NCBI RefSeq assembly: GCF_007994735.1
Contig: NZ_VOIL01000001.1
Coordinates: forward strand, 1,612,001-1,676,000
Length of the DNA: 64,000 bases
Direction of reading: 5' to 3'
Source of the DNA: Nesterenkonia populi
GTDB lineage: Bacteria; Actinomycetota; Actinomycetes; Actinomycetales; Micrococcaceae
Made by a program: the position numbers and the translations under genes
Notes under the pieces: model-generated
Told to the model about the DNA's origin: nothing
The model's input: the letters and a program-made list of their open reading frames with translations, nothing else
Database searches by the model: none
Part shown: one piece after another, positions 47,226 to 56,697 of the stretch
Numbering within the stretch: position 1 is the stretch's first letter
Layout: each line of letters begins with the position of its first letter

Positions 47226-48718
47226 GGGCGGATTCCAGCGGTCGTTGCAACAGCGGGTGATTAGTACGTGAGGATGAGTTCTTTCATCTTCTCCGCCGGG
47301 GTGTTCCAATCTAGTGTTTCACGAGGCCTGCCATTGAGTAGGTGAGCGACATGCTCGAGGTCCTCGGGTCCGTGGACTGCGAGGTCACTGCCCTTAGGGA
47401 AGTACTGACGCAGCAGCCCGTTGGTGTTCTCATTGGAACCTCGCTGCCATGGGCTAGCCGGGTCGCAGAAGTAGATCGGCAGTTCAGCGGCCAGGGTGAT
47501 CTTATGGTGTTCTGCCATCTCGGATCCTTGGACCCAGGTCAGGGAGCCACGCAAATGGGCTGGCAGGGTCAGCATCTGCTGGGTCAGTGCCTGTGCGACG
47601 CTGACTGCAGTGTGATCTGTGGGCAGGTGACAGAGCATCAGGAACCGGCTCTTGCGCTCCACCAGGGTGGCGATCGCTGATCGGTTCCCGGCACCCATAA
47701 TGAGGTCGCCTTCCCAATGGCCAGGCACTGCCCGTTCCTCGATCTCGGCGGGTCGATCACTGATCATGATCATCTCCTGGCCCAACTGGCGGGGTTTGCG
47801 CTGCTGACCTTGGGGCTTACGGCGGGCTCTGCCGGTACGCAGGGCAGTCTGGACTTCCTTCTTCAGCCCGCCGCGGGCCTGCAGGTACAACGCTTGGTAG
47901 ATCGTCTCGTGACTCACACGCATCTCCAGCTGGTCAGGGAACTCTTTGACCAGGGTGGCACTGATCTGTGCTGGTGACCACTGCAACCCCAGCCTCTCCT
48001 GGACCCAATCACGCAGCGGGGAAACCTCCAGGAGTTTGGGCTGTTTCGGGCGCGCCCTACGGGTCACAGCCAGCCGTTGAGCACCATAAGGCAGATACCG
48101 GCCATACGGGTCACTGTTACGGGCGATCTCTCTGCTGATCGTTGAAGCCGGCCGACCCAACTCTGCGCCGATTTTCCGCAACGAGGCCCCAGACTGCTGC
48201 AGATCTTTGATCCGTTCTCGCTCCAGCACAGAGAGGAATCGGGAAGAGATCTGGTGATCTGTGCTGATCACGGTGATGGTGTCCATGTCCTGGTTATATG
48301 CCGTCGATCGACGTGCTCGCCGCAGCGACGCGATGGACCCAGGGCTCCGAAGCTGTTTATCCCATTTATGGCCAGCTCCCCGGCTGACACCTACTGCCTT
48401 GGCCGCAGCAGTGACACTGGCCCCGGCCTGGCGAAGCTGATGGTACCGATCCCGTCCTGGATACGGGGGTCGACCCATCGGCACTTGAGTTTTCGAGGAG
48501 GCCTCTGCGCTTTCCCAATGTAACCACTTCGCTGCGGTCGATACGGCAAAGCCCAGCTGCTGGGCGGCCTGCCGTACAGTCATGCCCTGATCCACCAGCT
48601 GCCTGTATGCCAGTCGATCCTCCGGGGTATACCGACGCACCTGCCTTCGGGACTTTCCGGTATGTTCCATTGCAACTCCTGAAATTCAGGCTGTTGCAAC
48701 CACCACTAGATTCCGCCC
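47226..48718 (-). mobile_element. IS30-family insertion sequence
   Basis: Terminal inverted repeats of 29 bases match at 25 of 29 positions: left 47226-47254 and right 48690-48718, sharing GGGCGGA at the tip and GTTGCAACAGC at the inner end. Between them is one IS30 transposase gene. No target duplication is visible: CT precedes the left end and GG follows the right end. Confidence 0.85.
47261..48670 (-). CDS. IS30-family transposase, second catalytic Asp replaced
   Basis: This 469-residue transposase has N-terminal helix-turn-helix domains (MTVRQAAQQLGFAVSTAAKWL and ASLRKIGAELGRPASTISREI) and a DDE domain. The first Asp is 322 (GHWEGDLIMG) and the Glu is 414 (QRGSNEN). Position 380, in LTWVQGSEM, is Val where IS30 proteins have Asp (LTWDxGxEM). 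The codon at 47531-47533 on the minus strand is GTC, one base from GAC. The gene is otherwise complete, so it is probably inactive by this point mutation. Confidence 0.88.
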   Translation of the reverse strand: MEHTGKSRRQVRRYTPEDRLAYRQLVDQGMTVRQAAQQLGFAVSTAAKWLHWESAEASSKTQVPMGRPPYPGRDRYHQLRQAGASVTAAAKAVGVSRGAGHKWDKQLRSPGSIASLRRARRSTAYNQDMDTITVISTDHQISSRFLSVLERERIKDLQQSGASLRKIGAELGRPASTISREIARNSDPYGRYLPYGAQRLAVTRRARPKQPKLLEVSPLRDWVQERLGLQWSPAQISATLVKEFPDQLEMRVSHETIYQALYLQARGGLKKEVQTALRTGRARRKPQGQQRKPRQLGQEMIMISDRPAEIEERAVPGHWEGDLIMGAGNRSAIATLVERKSRFLMLCHLPTDHTAVSVAQALTQQMLTLPAHLRGSLTWVQGSEMAEHHKITLAAELPIYFCDPASPWQRGSNENTNGLLRQYFPKGSDLAVHGPEDLEHVAHLLNGRPRETLDWNTPAEKMKELILTY

Positions 48719-48870
48719 GGGGTGTTTTTCGTTGGAGCGGACCACGCATCAGTCGGCTTTGCATTGATGAAACCGATACCGAGGCGGCTCATGCGCTGAT
48801 CAATCGTGCTCGCACAAACGGAATCGGACAGCTGGTAGCCGTCACTCATGCTCAGAACGTGGCCTCTCAG

Positions 48871-48912
48871 GCAACGTCCCCGGCGCGTGGGGCCGCGCGC
48901 CGGGGACGTTGC
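48871..48912. terminator. Long GC-rich hairpin terminator
   Basis: A perfect 17-base stem (48871-48887 with 48896-48912, loop of 8) starting GCAACGTCCCC. It is 15 bases beyond the stop of the AraC-GyrI gene at 48927. There is no T-tract. Confidence 0.6.
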
Positions 48913-48926
48913 ACCAAGGCTGGCGT

Positions 48927-49796
48927 TCAGGAGTCCGTTGTCTTTTCGACGGGAATCCAAAGCTCATATCGCCCGTGTGTCTGCTCATCATCGGCGAACT
49001 CCGTGACGACCAGCTCCGGGCCGGTGACGCTCTGGTACGGGTTCGCGGGGAACCACTCTCCGAATGCCTTCGGCCAGAGCTCTTGCAGTGCATCGGGGAA
49101 CGCCCCGTTCGACTCCAGGACAAGCCACGTCAATGCAGGCACATCGAGTCGGTCGAGGTCGCCCGGAACCGGCCCGCTCGTCGCAGCCGCGATGTAGTAG
49201 TCGAGCTCAGTACCTTCCTCACGCGACGGCGAGATCGCGTCATGGACGCTGAGCGCGCCCGCGGGCTCCTGGTCCGACAGGTCAGCGATTCGTGCCCACT
49301 GCTCGTCGCTGATCTTCTCGATGAACTCTGCTGCGGTCGGGTTCACCCCCTCATAGATGAGCGGGATGCGGGTACGCAGGCCCGCCAGCGTGAACGCACC
49401 TTTCTCTATGATTCGGTATTTCATGGTCGTACTCCCTTCGATAGTGATGGTGAAGGTGAGCCTCGGCTGCAACCGGAGAACGACTCCCGGACGACGCGCG
49501 CCCTCGGGGCCGACCCCATGGACAGTTTTGAACGCGCGTGAGAATGCATCTGCAGACCTGTATCCGAACCGGATCGCCAGATCCTGCAACGCTTCCTGTC
49601 CGGAAGCGACCGATGCGGCCGCGAGGGTCATTCGACGCCGCCGCACGTACTCCGAGAGCGACATGCCCGCCAGAGTGGAGAACACCCGGCGGAAATGGTG
49701 CTCGGACATCAGCGCGATCTGGCTCGCGCGACGCACATCGACCTCGCCCTCAAGTTGCTGCTCCACCGATGCCATCGCCTCGTTCAGCCGCTCCAT
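48927..49796 (-). CDS. AraC-family regulator with GyrI-like effector domain
   Basis: This is a transcription factor sensing small, probably toxic, molecules. Residues 1-105 are an AraC DNA-binding domain (VDVRRASQIALMSEHHFRRVFSTLAGMSLSEYV ... FGYRSADAFSRAFKTVHG). Residues 125-290 are a GyrI-like ligand domain starting MKYRIIEKGAFTLAGLRTRIPL. ATG at 49796 is chosen because AAGGAAGG precedes it; GTG at 49802 is alternative. It is a likely regulator of the ABC transporter next door on the other strand. Confidence 0.87.
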   Translation of the reverse strand: MERLNEAMASVEQQLEGEVDVRRASQIALMSEHHFRRVFSTLAGMSLSEYVRRRRMTLAAASVASGQEALQDLAIRFGYRSADAFSRAFKTVHGVGPEGARRPGVVLRLQPRLTFTITIEGSTTMKYRIIEKGAFTLAGLRTRIPLIYEGVNPTAAEFIEKISDEQWARIADLSDQEPAGALSVHDAISPSREEGTELDYYIAAATSGPVPGDLDRLDVPALTWLVLESNGAFPDALQELWPKAFGEWFPANPYQSVTGPELVVTEFADDEQTHGRYELWIPVEKTTDS

Positions 49797-50018
49797 GCTC
49801 ACCTTCCTTCCACTTCGACACTACGGAAGCGCAAGAGGACAGGTCCGATGATCCATGCGCGCGAATGTCGTACGTGTTAAGCAGTACTCCACGCACTGAG
49901 GACGGAGACGAATCGACGTCAACCCCGCAAGACACGCCTATGCGTGCGGCTCAGTCGTCGAGCCGTCAGGCTCGGGGGTGTTTTTCGTGGTGTCGGTGGA
50001 CTGTGTAGCGTGAATGGT

Positions 50019-50774
50019 ATGGAGACGACCACCACGTCGCCGACTGCGATCCGCGCCGATGCTCTGACCAAAACCTACGGCTCGGGCGAGGCGAGGGTCC
50101 GCCCCCTTCGCCAGTTGAGCGTGGAGATCCCCGCCGGGCGGTACACCGCGATTATGGGGCCTTCCGGCTCGGGCAAGTCCACATTGCTGCATGTGCTGGC
50201 AGGTCTGGACACTGTTGAGGCGGGCAGCGTGGTGCTCACCGCCGAAGAGAAGAATATTGAGCTCACCGGGCTTTCCGAGCGGGACCTGACGGTGGTGCGT
50301 CGCCAACACATCGGCGTCATTTTCCAGGCCTACAACCTGGTCCCGGCCATGACTGCCAGGGAGAACATTCTGCTGCCCAGCTCCTTGGGCGCACCGCAGC
50401 CGGACCAGCATTACTACAAAACAGTGATCGAGCGTCTTGGCCTCTCCGGGCGGCTGGACCATCGGCCTTTCGAACTCTCCGGCGGTCAGCAGCAGCGCAT
50501 CGCTGTCGCCCGCGCGTTGGTGTCCAGGCCCGCGGTGATCTTCGCCGACGAGCCCACCGGCAACCTGGACACCCGCACCGGTGCTGAGGTGCTGGGCCTG
50601 CTGCGGGCCGCCGTCGACGAGTTCGGCCAGACGGTGGTGATGGTCACTCACGACGCCAGTGCCGCTGCCGAGGCCGATCGGACCGTGATCCTCAATGACG
50701 GGCAGATCATCGACACTCTGGAGGGTCCCAACGCCGAGGATCTGGCCGGTCGAATGATCGAAGCAGGGGAGTGA
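50019..50774 (+). CDS. MacB/LolD-type ABC transporter ATPase
   Basis: This 251-residue ATPase has Walker A GPSGSGKST, Q-loop VIFQAYNLVPAMTARENI, signature LSGGQQQRIAVARAL, Walker B VIFADEPTGNLD and H-loop VMVTHD. The Q-loop VFQxxNLxP pattern marks the MacB/LolD-type group. ATG at 50019 is chosen over further in-frame upstream codons, giving an intact N-terminus. TAGCGT at 50006 could be a -10 for a leaderless mRNA. It precedes an FtsX-like permease by 6 bases. Confidence 0.9.
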   Translation: METTTTSPTAIRADALTKTYGSGEARVRPLRQLSVEIPAGRYTAIMGPSGSGKSTLLHVLAGLDTVEAGSVVLTAEEKNIELTGLSERDLTVVRRQHIGVIFQAYNLVPAMTARENILLPSSLGAPQPDQHYYKTVIERLGLSGRLDHRPFELSGGQQQRIAVARALVSRPAVIFADEPTGNLDTRTGAEVLGLLRAAVDEFGQTVVMVTHDASAAAEADRTVILNDGQIIDTLEGPNAEDLAGRMIEAGE

Positions 50775-50780
50775 CCAGGC

Positions 50781-52568
50781 ATCGTCCACGCCATCACGCG
50801 CACCAATCTCCGTCACTCAGGGAAACGGCTCTGGGCTGCAGCTGCGGCCATTGCCGTCTCGGCAGCCTTCATCGTCGCTGGGATTCTGCTGACCGACTCC
50901 ATGAACCGAAGCATAGAGGACCACGCTGCTGAAGAGATCGGCGGTGCCGACGTCGTCGTCAGCCCCGAAGCTCTCCACGTCCAGGAGGACGGCGGCGACT
51001 ACACCCAGGTCGAGACCCTGACCGAAGAGATCAGCGCGCTTGAAGAGGTAGAGCGCACCGAAGGCTCCCCGACGATGATCCTGGTCTGGCTCACCGAACC
51101 CGAGACCGGCCAGGCTGGTTACCAGGAAGCTGCCCAGCAAGATATTACGGGGCTGGTGGAGCAGCTGATCCAGGACCGCATTATCGAGACTCCCGTCGGA
51201 GACCCTGAGGACATCTCGTGGACCACCTCACCCGACGGGGCTCCCATGGTGGCTGGTCTGGAGGTCGCCACCGGGCAGCAGTACATCGAGATGTGGGTTC
51301 AGACCCGCAGCGGCAACCCTGAGGTGCTGGGCCTGATCATCAGCGGCTTCGGCGCCATCGCAGTGTTCGTGGCGGCACTGGTGATCGCCAACACCTTCCA
51401 GGTGATGATCGCTTCCCGCCAGAAGACCATCGGGCTGCTGCGCGCGATCGGCGCCACGGCCGGGCAGCTGCGCCGCGCCACGCTCGCTGAGGGTGCTGTG
51501 CTCGGACTGGTCAGCGGTATTGCCGGTGTACTGCTGGGCTGGGCGGCCGGGGTGGGAATGACGTCCCTGGGAGACATCATCTTCGGGGTGGAGATGGCCA
51601 CAGCGATGCTGACCCCGGCCCCGGCAGTTATCGGTGTGGGGCTGGGGCTGGGTATGACCCTGCTCGGCTCACTCTGGCCGGCTCTGCGGGCGGGACGCAT
51701 CTCGCCGATGGAGGCACTGCGCCCGGCAGATGTGGCAGGTGTCCAGCACCGGAGGCCGTGGGCTCGCGCGGCGATCGGCGCGGTCCTGGTCCTCGGCGGC
51801 TCAGCGCTGGTGGCCTATGCAGGCCTCTCTGAGGGAACGTTCGACCAGGTGACCGGCCTTGCACTGCCGATCATCGGGTTGGTGGGCGGTTTTGCAGGAT
51901 TCCTCGGTGTGCTCCTGCTGGCCAGGCTCATCATCCCGCCTCTGGTCGCCAGGCTCGGCACTGCTCTGAGCAGAGTGGCCCCCGGGCTTTCGGTCACCGC
52001 CTCGTTGGCTGGGAAGAACGCCCGTCAGGTGCCCGGACGAACGACGGCGACTGCCTCGGCGCTGCTGATAGGGGTCACCCTGGTGGTCACCGTCACCGTC
52101 GGGGCGGCCACTGCGCAGAACTTCATCGAGGATCAGTTCACCGCTGTCGAACTGATTGACCAGGTGCTCGGCATCGCGCTGCTGCTGCTGTCAGCCAGCG
52201 TGCTCGTCGCATTCATCGGGGTCTCCAATACGCTCTCCCTGTCAGTGATGGAACGACGTCGGGAGGCCGCGTTGCTGCGCGCGCTGGGGATGCCCAGGTC
52301 GGCAGTGGGATCGATGGTCTCTGTCGAGGCGCTGCTGCTGACGCTTGCCGCGCTCATCCTCGGTACGACGCTGGGCCTCTTCTACGGCTGGGCGGGCGTC
52401 AACGCCTTGATCGCCCTTGATGGGGTGGACGCGCATCTGGCCATCCCTTGGGCTCGGTTGGCAGGCATCTGGTTGATCGCCTTCGGGGCCGCGCTCGCTG
52501 CGGCCTGGCTGCCAGCACGCAGCCTCTCCCGGACCCCGCCTGCTGCAGGCCTCAACCAAACTGCCTGA
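50781..52568 (+). CDS. FtsX-like ABC permease, compact, with non-canonical start
   Basis: This is the membrane partner of the preceding ATPase. The frame opens after a stop at 50772 and already reads HAITRTNLRHSGKRLWAAAA, the usual start of this family, with the first TM helix near 20-38, but it has no ATG, GTG or TTG before 50901. ATC at 50781, nine bases after GGGGAG, is the likely initiator; starting at 50901 would lose TM1. The 595 residues have two FtsX-type TM units (about 175-285 and 470-590). The second extracytoplasmic domain, after GAATAQNFIEDQ, is almost absent, so the protein is shorter than the usual 800. Confidence 0.8.
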   Translation: MVHAITRTNLRHSGKRLWAAAAAIAVSAAFIVAGILLTDSMNRSIEDHAAEEIGGADVVVSPEALHVQEDGGDYTQVETLTEEISALEEVERTEGSPTMILVWLTEPETGQAGYQEAAQQDITGLVEQLIQDRIIETPVGDPEDISWTTSPDGAPMVAGLEVATGQQYIEMWVQTRSGNPEVLGLIISGFGAIAVFVAALVIANTFQVMIASRQKTIGLLRAIGATAGQLRRATLAEGAVLGLVSGIAGVLLGWAAGVGMTSLGDIIFGVEMATAMLTPAPAVIGVGLGLGMTLLGSLWPALRAGRISPMEALRPADVAGVQHRRPWARAAIGAVLVLGGSALVAYAGLSEGTFDQVTGLALPIIGLVGGFAGFLGVLLLARLIIPPLVARLGTALSRVAPGLSVTASLAGKNARQVPGRTTATASALLIGVTLVVTVTVGAATAQNFIEDQFTAVELIDQVLGIALLLLSASVLVAFIGVSNTLSLSVMERRREAALLRALGMPRSAVGSMVSVEALLLTLAALILGTTLGLFYGWAGVNALIALDGVDAHLAIPWARLAGIWLIAFGAALAAAWLPARSLSRTPPAAGLNQTA

Positions 52569-52669
52569 GCCAGTCCTCTCCGGGAATCTTGCCCACCGCG
52601 TCCGTTCCCGCTCGGATCGAACGGATCATCCGTCAGATTCAAGCGTCGAAATAAGCTCTGGCTCGGTGA

Positions 52670-53602
52670 CTACACATCACTGAGTTCATCGTCTGGTGTT
52701 TCGACCTCAACTTGGATGCTGTGGACTGACGGCACTGCGTCTGTGACGGTGCGTTTGATGGTGTCGATGAGCTCCTCGATCGTGTCGGTGTCGAGTCCGT
52801 CTTTCAGGTGCACTTCCAGGATGACGAGCAGCCTGTCTGATCCGAGGTACATAGTGCGCAGGTCGAGAACGCTGTGCACGTCCGTGACGCCTTCTGCGAC
52901 GTCGATGATTTTCTGCGAGGTGGCCTGTCCTGCGCCTCTGCCGACAATGAGGCCCCGAATATCGAGGATCAGGAGCATTGCGGCACACATCATGGTGGCC
53001 CCGATCGCCATTCCGCCTGCGCCGTCAAGACGGCTGTCTCCCGTGAGCGCAAAGAGCAGAAGCGCAATAATGCCGATTCCGGTGGCCGTCGTACCGAGGG
53101 AGTCGAGCACGAAGGTAGATTTTGTCTCGATAAGGCTCGAGCGGCGCAGCCGTCTGATCCAGCCGGCCGTGCCGCCGTTCTGACGAAGTCGCCTCAAGCT
53201 CAGGCTGAACGCATACGCATTCGTGCAGAAGCTGAAAGCCAGCACGATGAATGCCAGCCACACGTTGTCGACCGGTTCCGGTCGAGTAAATTGCTGATAG
53301 CCGAAATACACTGATGCCAGGCCAGTGCCGCCGAACATAATGATGCCCGCAATCAGCGCCCAGAAGAACACTTCGCGGCCGTAGCCGAATTGAAACTGAG
53401 TATCCGGACCCCGCCTGGACCTTTTGACCCCCACGAACAGCACGATCCCGGTCATCATGTCGCTTAACCCCTGCAGGGCTTGGGACAGCATGACCGTACT
53501 TCCGGTGATGATCGCCACGAGCGCATTGAGCGATACGTCGAAAACGCTCACCACTGTTGAGGTCAGTACAACCCGGGTATCTGACACTTTCTTCTTCGCC
53601 AT
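52670..53602 (-). CDS. Cation diffusion facilitator (CDF) transporter
   Basis: This 310-residue CDF metal exporter has six predicted TM helices, with metal-site residues in the ALQGLSDMMTGIV and SLIETKSTFVLDSLGTTATGIG helices, and a C-terminal cytosolic domain (VLDLRTMYLGSDRLLVILEVHLKDGLDTDTIEELIDTIKR). The first HxxxD-type site reads QGLSD, so the metal specificity may differ from the Zn/Fe group. It is convergent with the permease, with 101 bases between stops. Confidence 0.87.
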   Translation of the reverse strand: MAKKKVSDTRVVLTSTVVSVFDVSLNALVAIITGSTVMLSQALQGLSDMMTGIVLFVGVKRSRRGPDTQFQFGYGREVFFWALIAGIIMFGGTGLASVYFGYQQFTRPEPVDNVWLAFIVLAFSFCTNAYAFSLSLRRLRQNGGTAGWIRRLRRSSLIETKSTFVLDSLGTTATGIGIIALLLFALTGDSRLDGAGGMAIGATMMCAAMLLILDIRGLIVGRGAGQATSQKIIDVAEGVTDVHSVLDLRTMYLGSDRLLVILEVHLKDGLDTDTIEELIDTIKRTVTDAVPSVHSIQVEVETPDDELSDV

Positions 53603-53670
53603 AGATGGATCCCTAGTGTAATCCGGAGGACCATGGCATCTACGGCTGGCGAGAAGGCTGCGGCCAGGCT

Positions 53671-54093
53671 TCAGCCGCCCTGGCGCTGCCTTGTGGCCCA
53701 GAGGACACCACCGATGAGAGGCGGCTGAAACAGCAGCCGGACAGCACGCTTACGGTCAGTATCCAGTCCGAACCCGTCTCTGCGGTGCCACCACTGAGAA
53801 AGATTCCCCGGGAAGACAGCCGTGAAGAACCCGGCAGCGGCCACACCTACAGCGCGTTCATAACGGCCGGGGAACACCAAGGCCAGGCCTAACCCGATCT
53901 CTGCGACTCCGGACGCCAGCACCGTCGCGTCTTTCGAGAGCGGCACGAATTCCGGCACCTGAGCCTGGAACTCGTCTCTGGCGAACGTCATATGCCCCAC
54001 ACCAGCACCGACCAGAGCCGAACCCAGCAGCACCCGGGTGGCGGTTTTCGGCAACGAACGCTTCTGACCTGCTGACTTACCTCGACTAGCCAT
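53671..54093 (-). CDS. DoxX-family membrane protein
   Basis: This 140-residue membrane protein of the DoxX superfamily has about four hydrophobic helices. The pattern ATRVLLGSALVGAGVGHMTF, then LASGVAEIGLGLALVFP and AAGFFTAVFPGNLSQW is typical. It may take part in redox or thiosulfate metabolism in relatives, but function is not shown. ATG at 54093 is chosen; the longer frame is not conserved. No obvious operon partner except the upstream SDR remnant. Confidence 0.8.
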   Translation of the reverse strand: MASRGKSAGQKRSLPKTATRVLLGSALVGAGVGHMTFARDEFQAQVPEFVPLSKDATVLASGVAEIGLGLALVFPGRYERAVGVAAAGFFTAVFPGNLSQWWHRRDGFGLDTDRKRAVRLLFQPPLIGGVLWATRQRQGG

Positions 54094-54164
54094 ATCCGAA
54101 CTATAAGCCTCCAGACCTGTGCGGAACAGGGCAGCTGCGCGGGTCAAGCGCTGGGAGGACCTGC

Positions 54165-54390
54165 TCAGAAGTCTGCTGCGTATTCCTCGACCCAGGTGCG
54201 GAACGTGAGTGCTTCCTGCCCGGTCACCTGGTGCACTGTCTCCTGCGGGATCTTGGCGGCTGGGGGTGGGTCGGTCTTCATCTGCGTCATGAAGAGGATG
54301 TCGTCCTCGGAGAAGTCGTACGAGCGCCGAGCGCCATTGTTCGTGCACGTTTGGGCGCTGAGCGGGACGACCAGACTGTGCGCATGTTTT
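54165..54390 (-). pseudogene. 3' remnant of an NmrA/SDR-type oxidoreductase gene
   Basis: The last codons read RSYDFSEDDILFMTQMKTDPPP ... VHQVTGQEALTFRTWVEEYAADF, ending at 54165. That is the usual C-terminus of an NmrA-like NAD(P)-binding protein. No start, Rossmann glycine motif or ribosome site remains upstream, where IS110 sequence begins about 200 bases away. It is a truncated gene, probably cut by IS110 insertion. Confidence 0.6.
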
Positions 54391-54597
54391 TGTCCGCCTC
54401 GCGCTGGGTAGAAATAAGGAAGCCGTCACGTTCACCTTCTCTTTGCGATTGCTGAGCTGTTGAGCCCCGAATGTAAGGGACTGCCGACAGTGGTGAGTGC
54501 GAAACGGGCTTAACGGGAGACGACGGGGGAGATTCATCTTCCCGACCCTGACTGCGTGGGCTGCGCTCATACGCTGCCGGCACGGCGAATGATGCTC

Positions 54598-55841
54598 CTA
54601 TTCGTGTAAAGCGGCCGTGAGCCAGGCGCGGTATGTGCTGGCCAGCTCGGCATTGGGTCGCCTGCCGCGTTCGAGTTCCGAGATCCGCGCGGGTTCGGCT
54701 CCGATGCTGATCGCTGCTCGGACGAGAGTGACGCCACGTTGAAGCCGGAGCGCTCTGAGGTCGTCCGTCGCCGGCACGGGTTTGGGGTGGACCAGGAGGT
54801 GGAACGCCTCCCTAGCGATCGCGCGTTTGAGACACCGAAGGACGTCCTTCTTCGACTTCCCGTTGGCTCGCAAGCGCGCTGTGTAGTCCTTTGTGCGCTG
54901 ATCGGTGGACAGTCGCACCAAAGCGATCTGGTGCAGGGCCCAGTTCGCTTGCCGGTCTCCACCACGGTTGAGCCGGAACCGGTTCGTCTTCCCGAGGATG
55001 CGGGGATCGGCGAAGCCCCGCACAATGCGGCGAACGAGGCTTCTGATCGCAGCCGTTCGGGGTTCGATCCGGCCGTGACCAGCAGTGTTGCCGTAGTGAT
55101 CACGCCGTAGCCCTTGGTGGCGAGCATCGCGGGCGCGGCCTTTGCGACGAGGTCTCGCAGTTCTTCCTCGAGCTCATTGATCTCGATGCTCAGATACTGG
55201 TGGCGCCGCGCCAGGCGCCGGAGCGCGTGAGCTGTAGCGGCGCTCACGGAGGCGGAGGCGGCACCGGGCCTGGTCGCGGCCAGGTTCTCGATCACGTCAC
55301 GGTCGCTTGATCCCGCCCACCGTGTCCTGACTGATTCGGGCGCGGTGACCAGCAGTGACTTGATCTGACGAATCACCGCTACTCGGGCCTTGATCGCGCT
55401 GCGGCGAACGGTCAGCAGCACGCGGATCTGTTCGACAAGGCCATCGCCGGTCTTGGCCAGGGGCAGAGCTTCTGGCTCGGCCAATGCCTGTTGCGCAGCG
55501 GCGTAGGCGTCGATCGGATCGGACTTGCCTCGTCGTCGCTGCGCCCGTCGAGGTCGTACGATCTCGCGAATGTCGACGTGTTGTGCCATCAGATACCGGG
55601 ACAGTCCGGCGCCATATGAACTGGTGCCCTCGATTCCGACGAGTCGAACGTTGCCGAATGATCTGGTGTAGGTCAGGACCTGTTCGTAGCCGGCAGTTGT
55701 CGCTGGGATCTGAAGGTCACCGAGCCGGGCTCCAGTGACGCTGAGTATCGCGATATGGTGAGTATCGGCGTGGGTGTCGACTCCGGCGACGACGTCGAGA
55801 GCAGCCGGGGATTCAGTGACTTCGGTAATGGATGTTCTCAT
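54598..55841 (-). pseudogene. IS110-family transposase, frameshifted
   Basis: The first frame carries the IS110 DEDD domain: AGVDTHADTHHIAIL (Asp), IEGTSSYGAG (Glu), KSDPIDAYAA (Asp), then LCGASPIPAS with the catalytic Ser. After ASSG the frame is wrong; the neighbouring frame resumes with KTNRFRLNRGGDRQANWALHQI and ends with an HTH-like tail (RGVTLVRAAISIGAEPARISELERGRRPN). A single-base deletion in the GGG(A) run near 55000 explains it. ATG at 55841 is the start. No terminal repeats are expected for IS110. Confidence 0.85.
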
Positions 55842-56085
55842 GATGGGACCGTGCCTTCCTGGAGAGGGCACGTCGGCCAGGGGCCGGGCAGACAAGACGT
55901 TGACAGGGCTGACCAAGCTCGTATGAAGTCATGCTCGCCTTTGGCCGACATGCATCGGACAGCGCCATCGCCACCGGCGCGCGGACGGATCAGCTCAAAG
56001 ACAAGCCCTGGGGCCATCAGTCACTTACAGAGTCACACGCATCGGCGACGACGCCCTTCCATCATCAACGTCACCTACCCCTGCA
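55842..56085. other. Gap between IS110 remnant and serine recombinase
   Basis: About 240 bases with no convincing gene. It is likely IS110 flank and the lost 3' part of the recombinase gene. Confidence 0.4.
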
Positions 56086-56697
56086 TCAGCCCCAGTGATT
56101 TAGCCACATGGCGATCGAGCGTAGCGATTCCCCAGCCAAGAACCGGTCAGCCATCTGACGGATCGCTGCGGCTTGTTCCGGAATCAGCACCCCTCCGGGT
56201 CCGTATCCGTAGCGGGCGGGCCCGTGCCAGCGGCCCTGCTCGGCGAGTCGTCGGTTAGCTCGTTTGACCCGATCAGATTTATGCCCGGATTCATAGGCAG
56301 CGATCGCGACCAGCTGCCGGGCCATCAGCCGGCCCTCAGTGGTGTTCAAATCGAATCCACCACCACGCACAGCCTCAATCCGGATCGGGTACTGCTCCAC
56401 TAAGTCCAGTAAGTCCTCAAGCTCTCGGGGTCGGCGGTAGAGGCGGTCTACATGCCACACCACGATATGGGTCACCCCACGACGTACCGCGTTGACCATC
56501 GCCTGGTACCCGGGGCGCTGTCTGCCATCGAAGGCGGAGACATCGTTATCCACAAACACCGGGACATCCTCGACACCCAGGCGGGCAGCAAGAGCGACAC
56601 AGTCAGCTTCCTGCCGCTGGACCCCGGCCCGCAAACCAGTACGATCTTGCGAAATCCGCAGATACACCGCCGCCTGGATTATCTGTCTCATGGCCAC
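56086..56697 (-). pseudogene. Serine recombinase, C-terminally truncated
   Basis: The 203 residues keep the resolvase catalytic domain (YLRISQD with the nucleophile Ser16, and the VVWHVDRLYRRPRELEDLLDL helix) and only the first part of the recombinase domain (RYGYGPGGVLIPEQAAAIRQMADRFLAGESLRSIAMWLN). Large serine recombinases are usually over 450 residues; the zinc-ribbon and coiled-coil parts are missing after an early stop. It could be a remnant of the integrase that brought in this segment. Its start overlaps the 59-residue membrane protein gene. Confidence 0.75.

Noticed and set aside
48838..48847. CCGTCACTCA shared with the tRNA-His 3' end as a possible attachment site
   Set aside because: Only 10 bases match, it is not followed by the rest of the tRNA end, and an overlap of that length is likely by chance.
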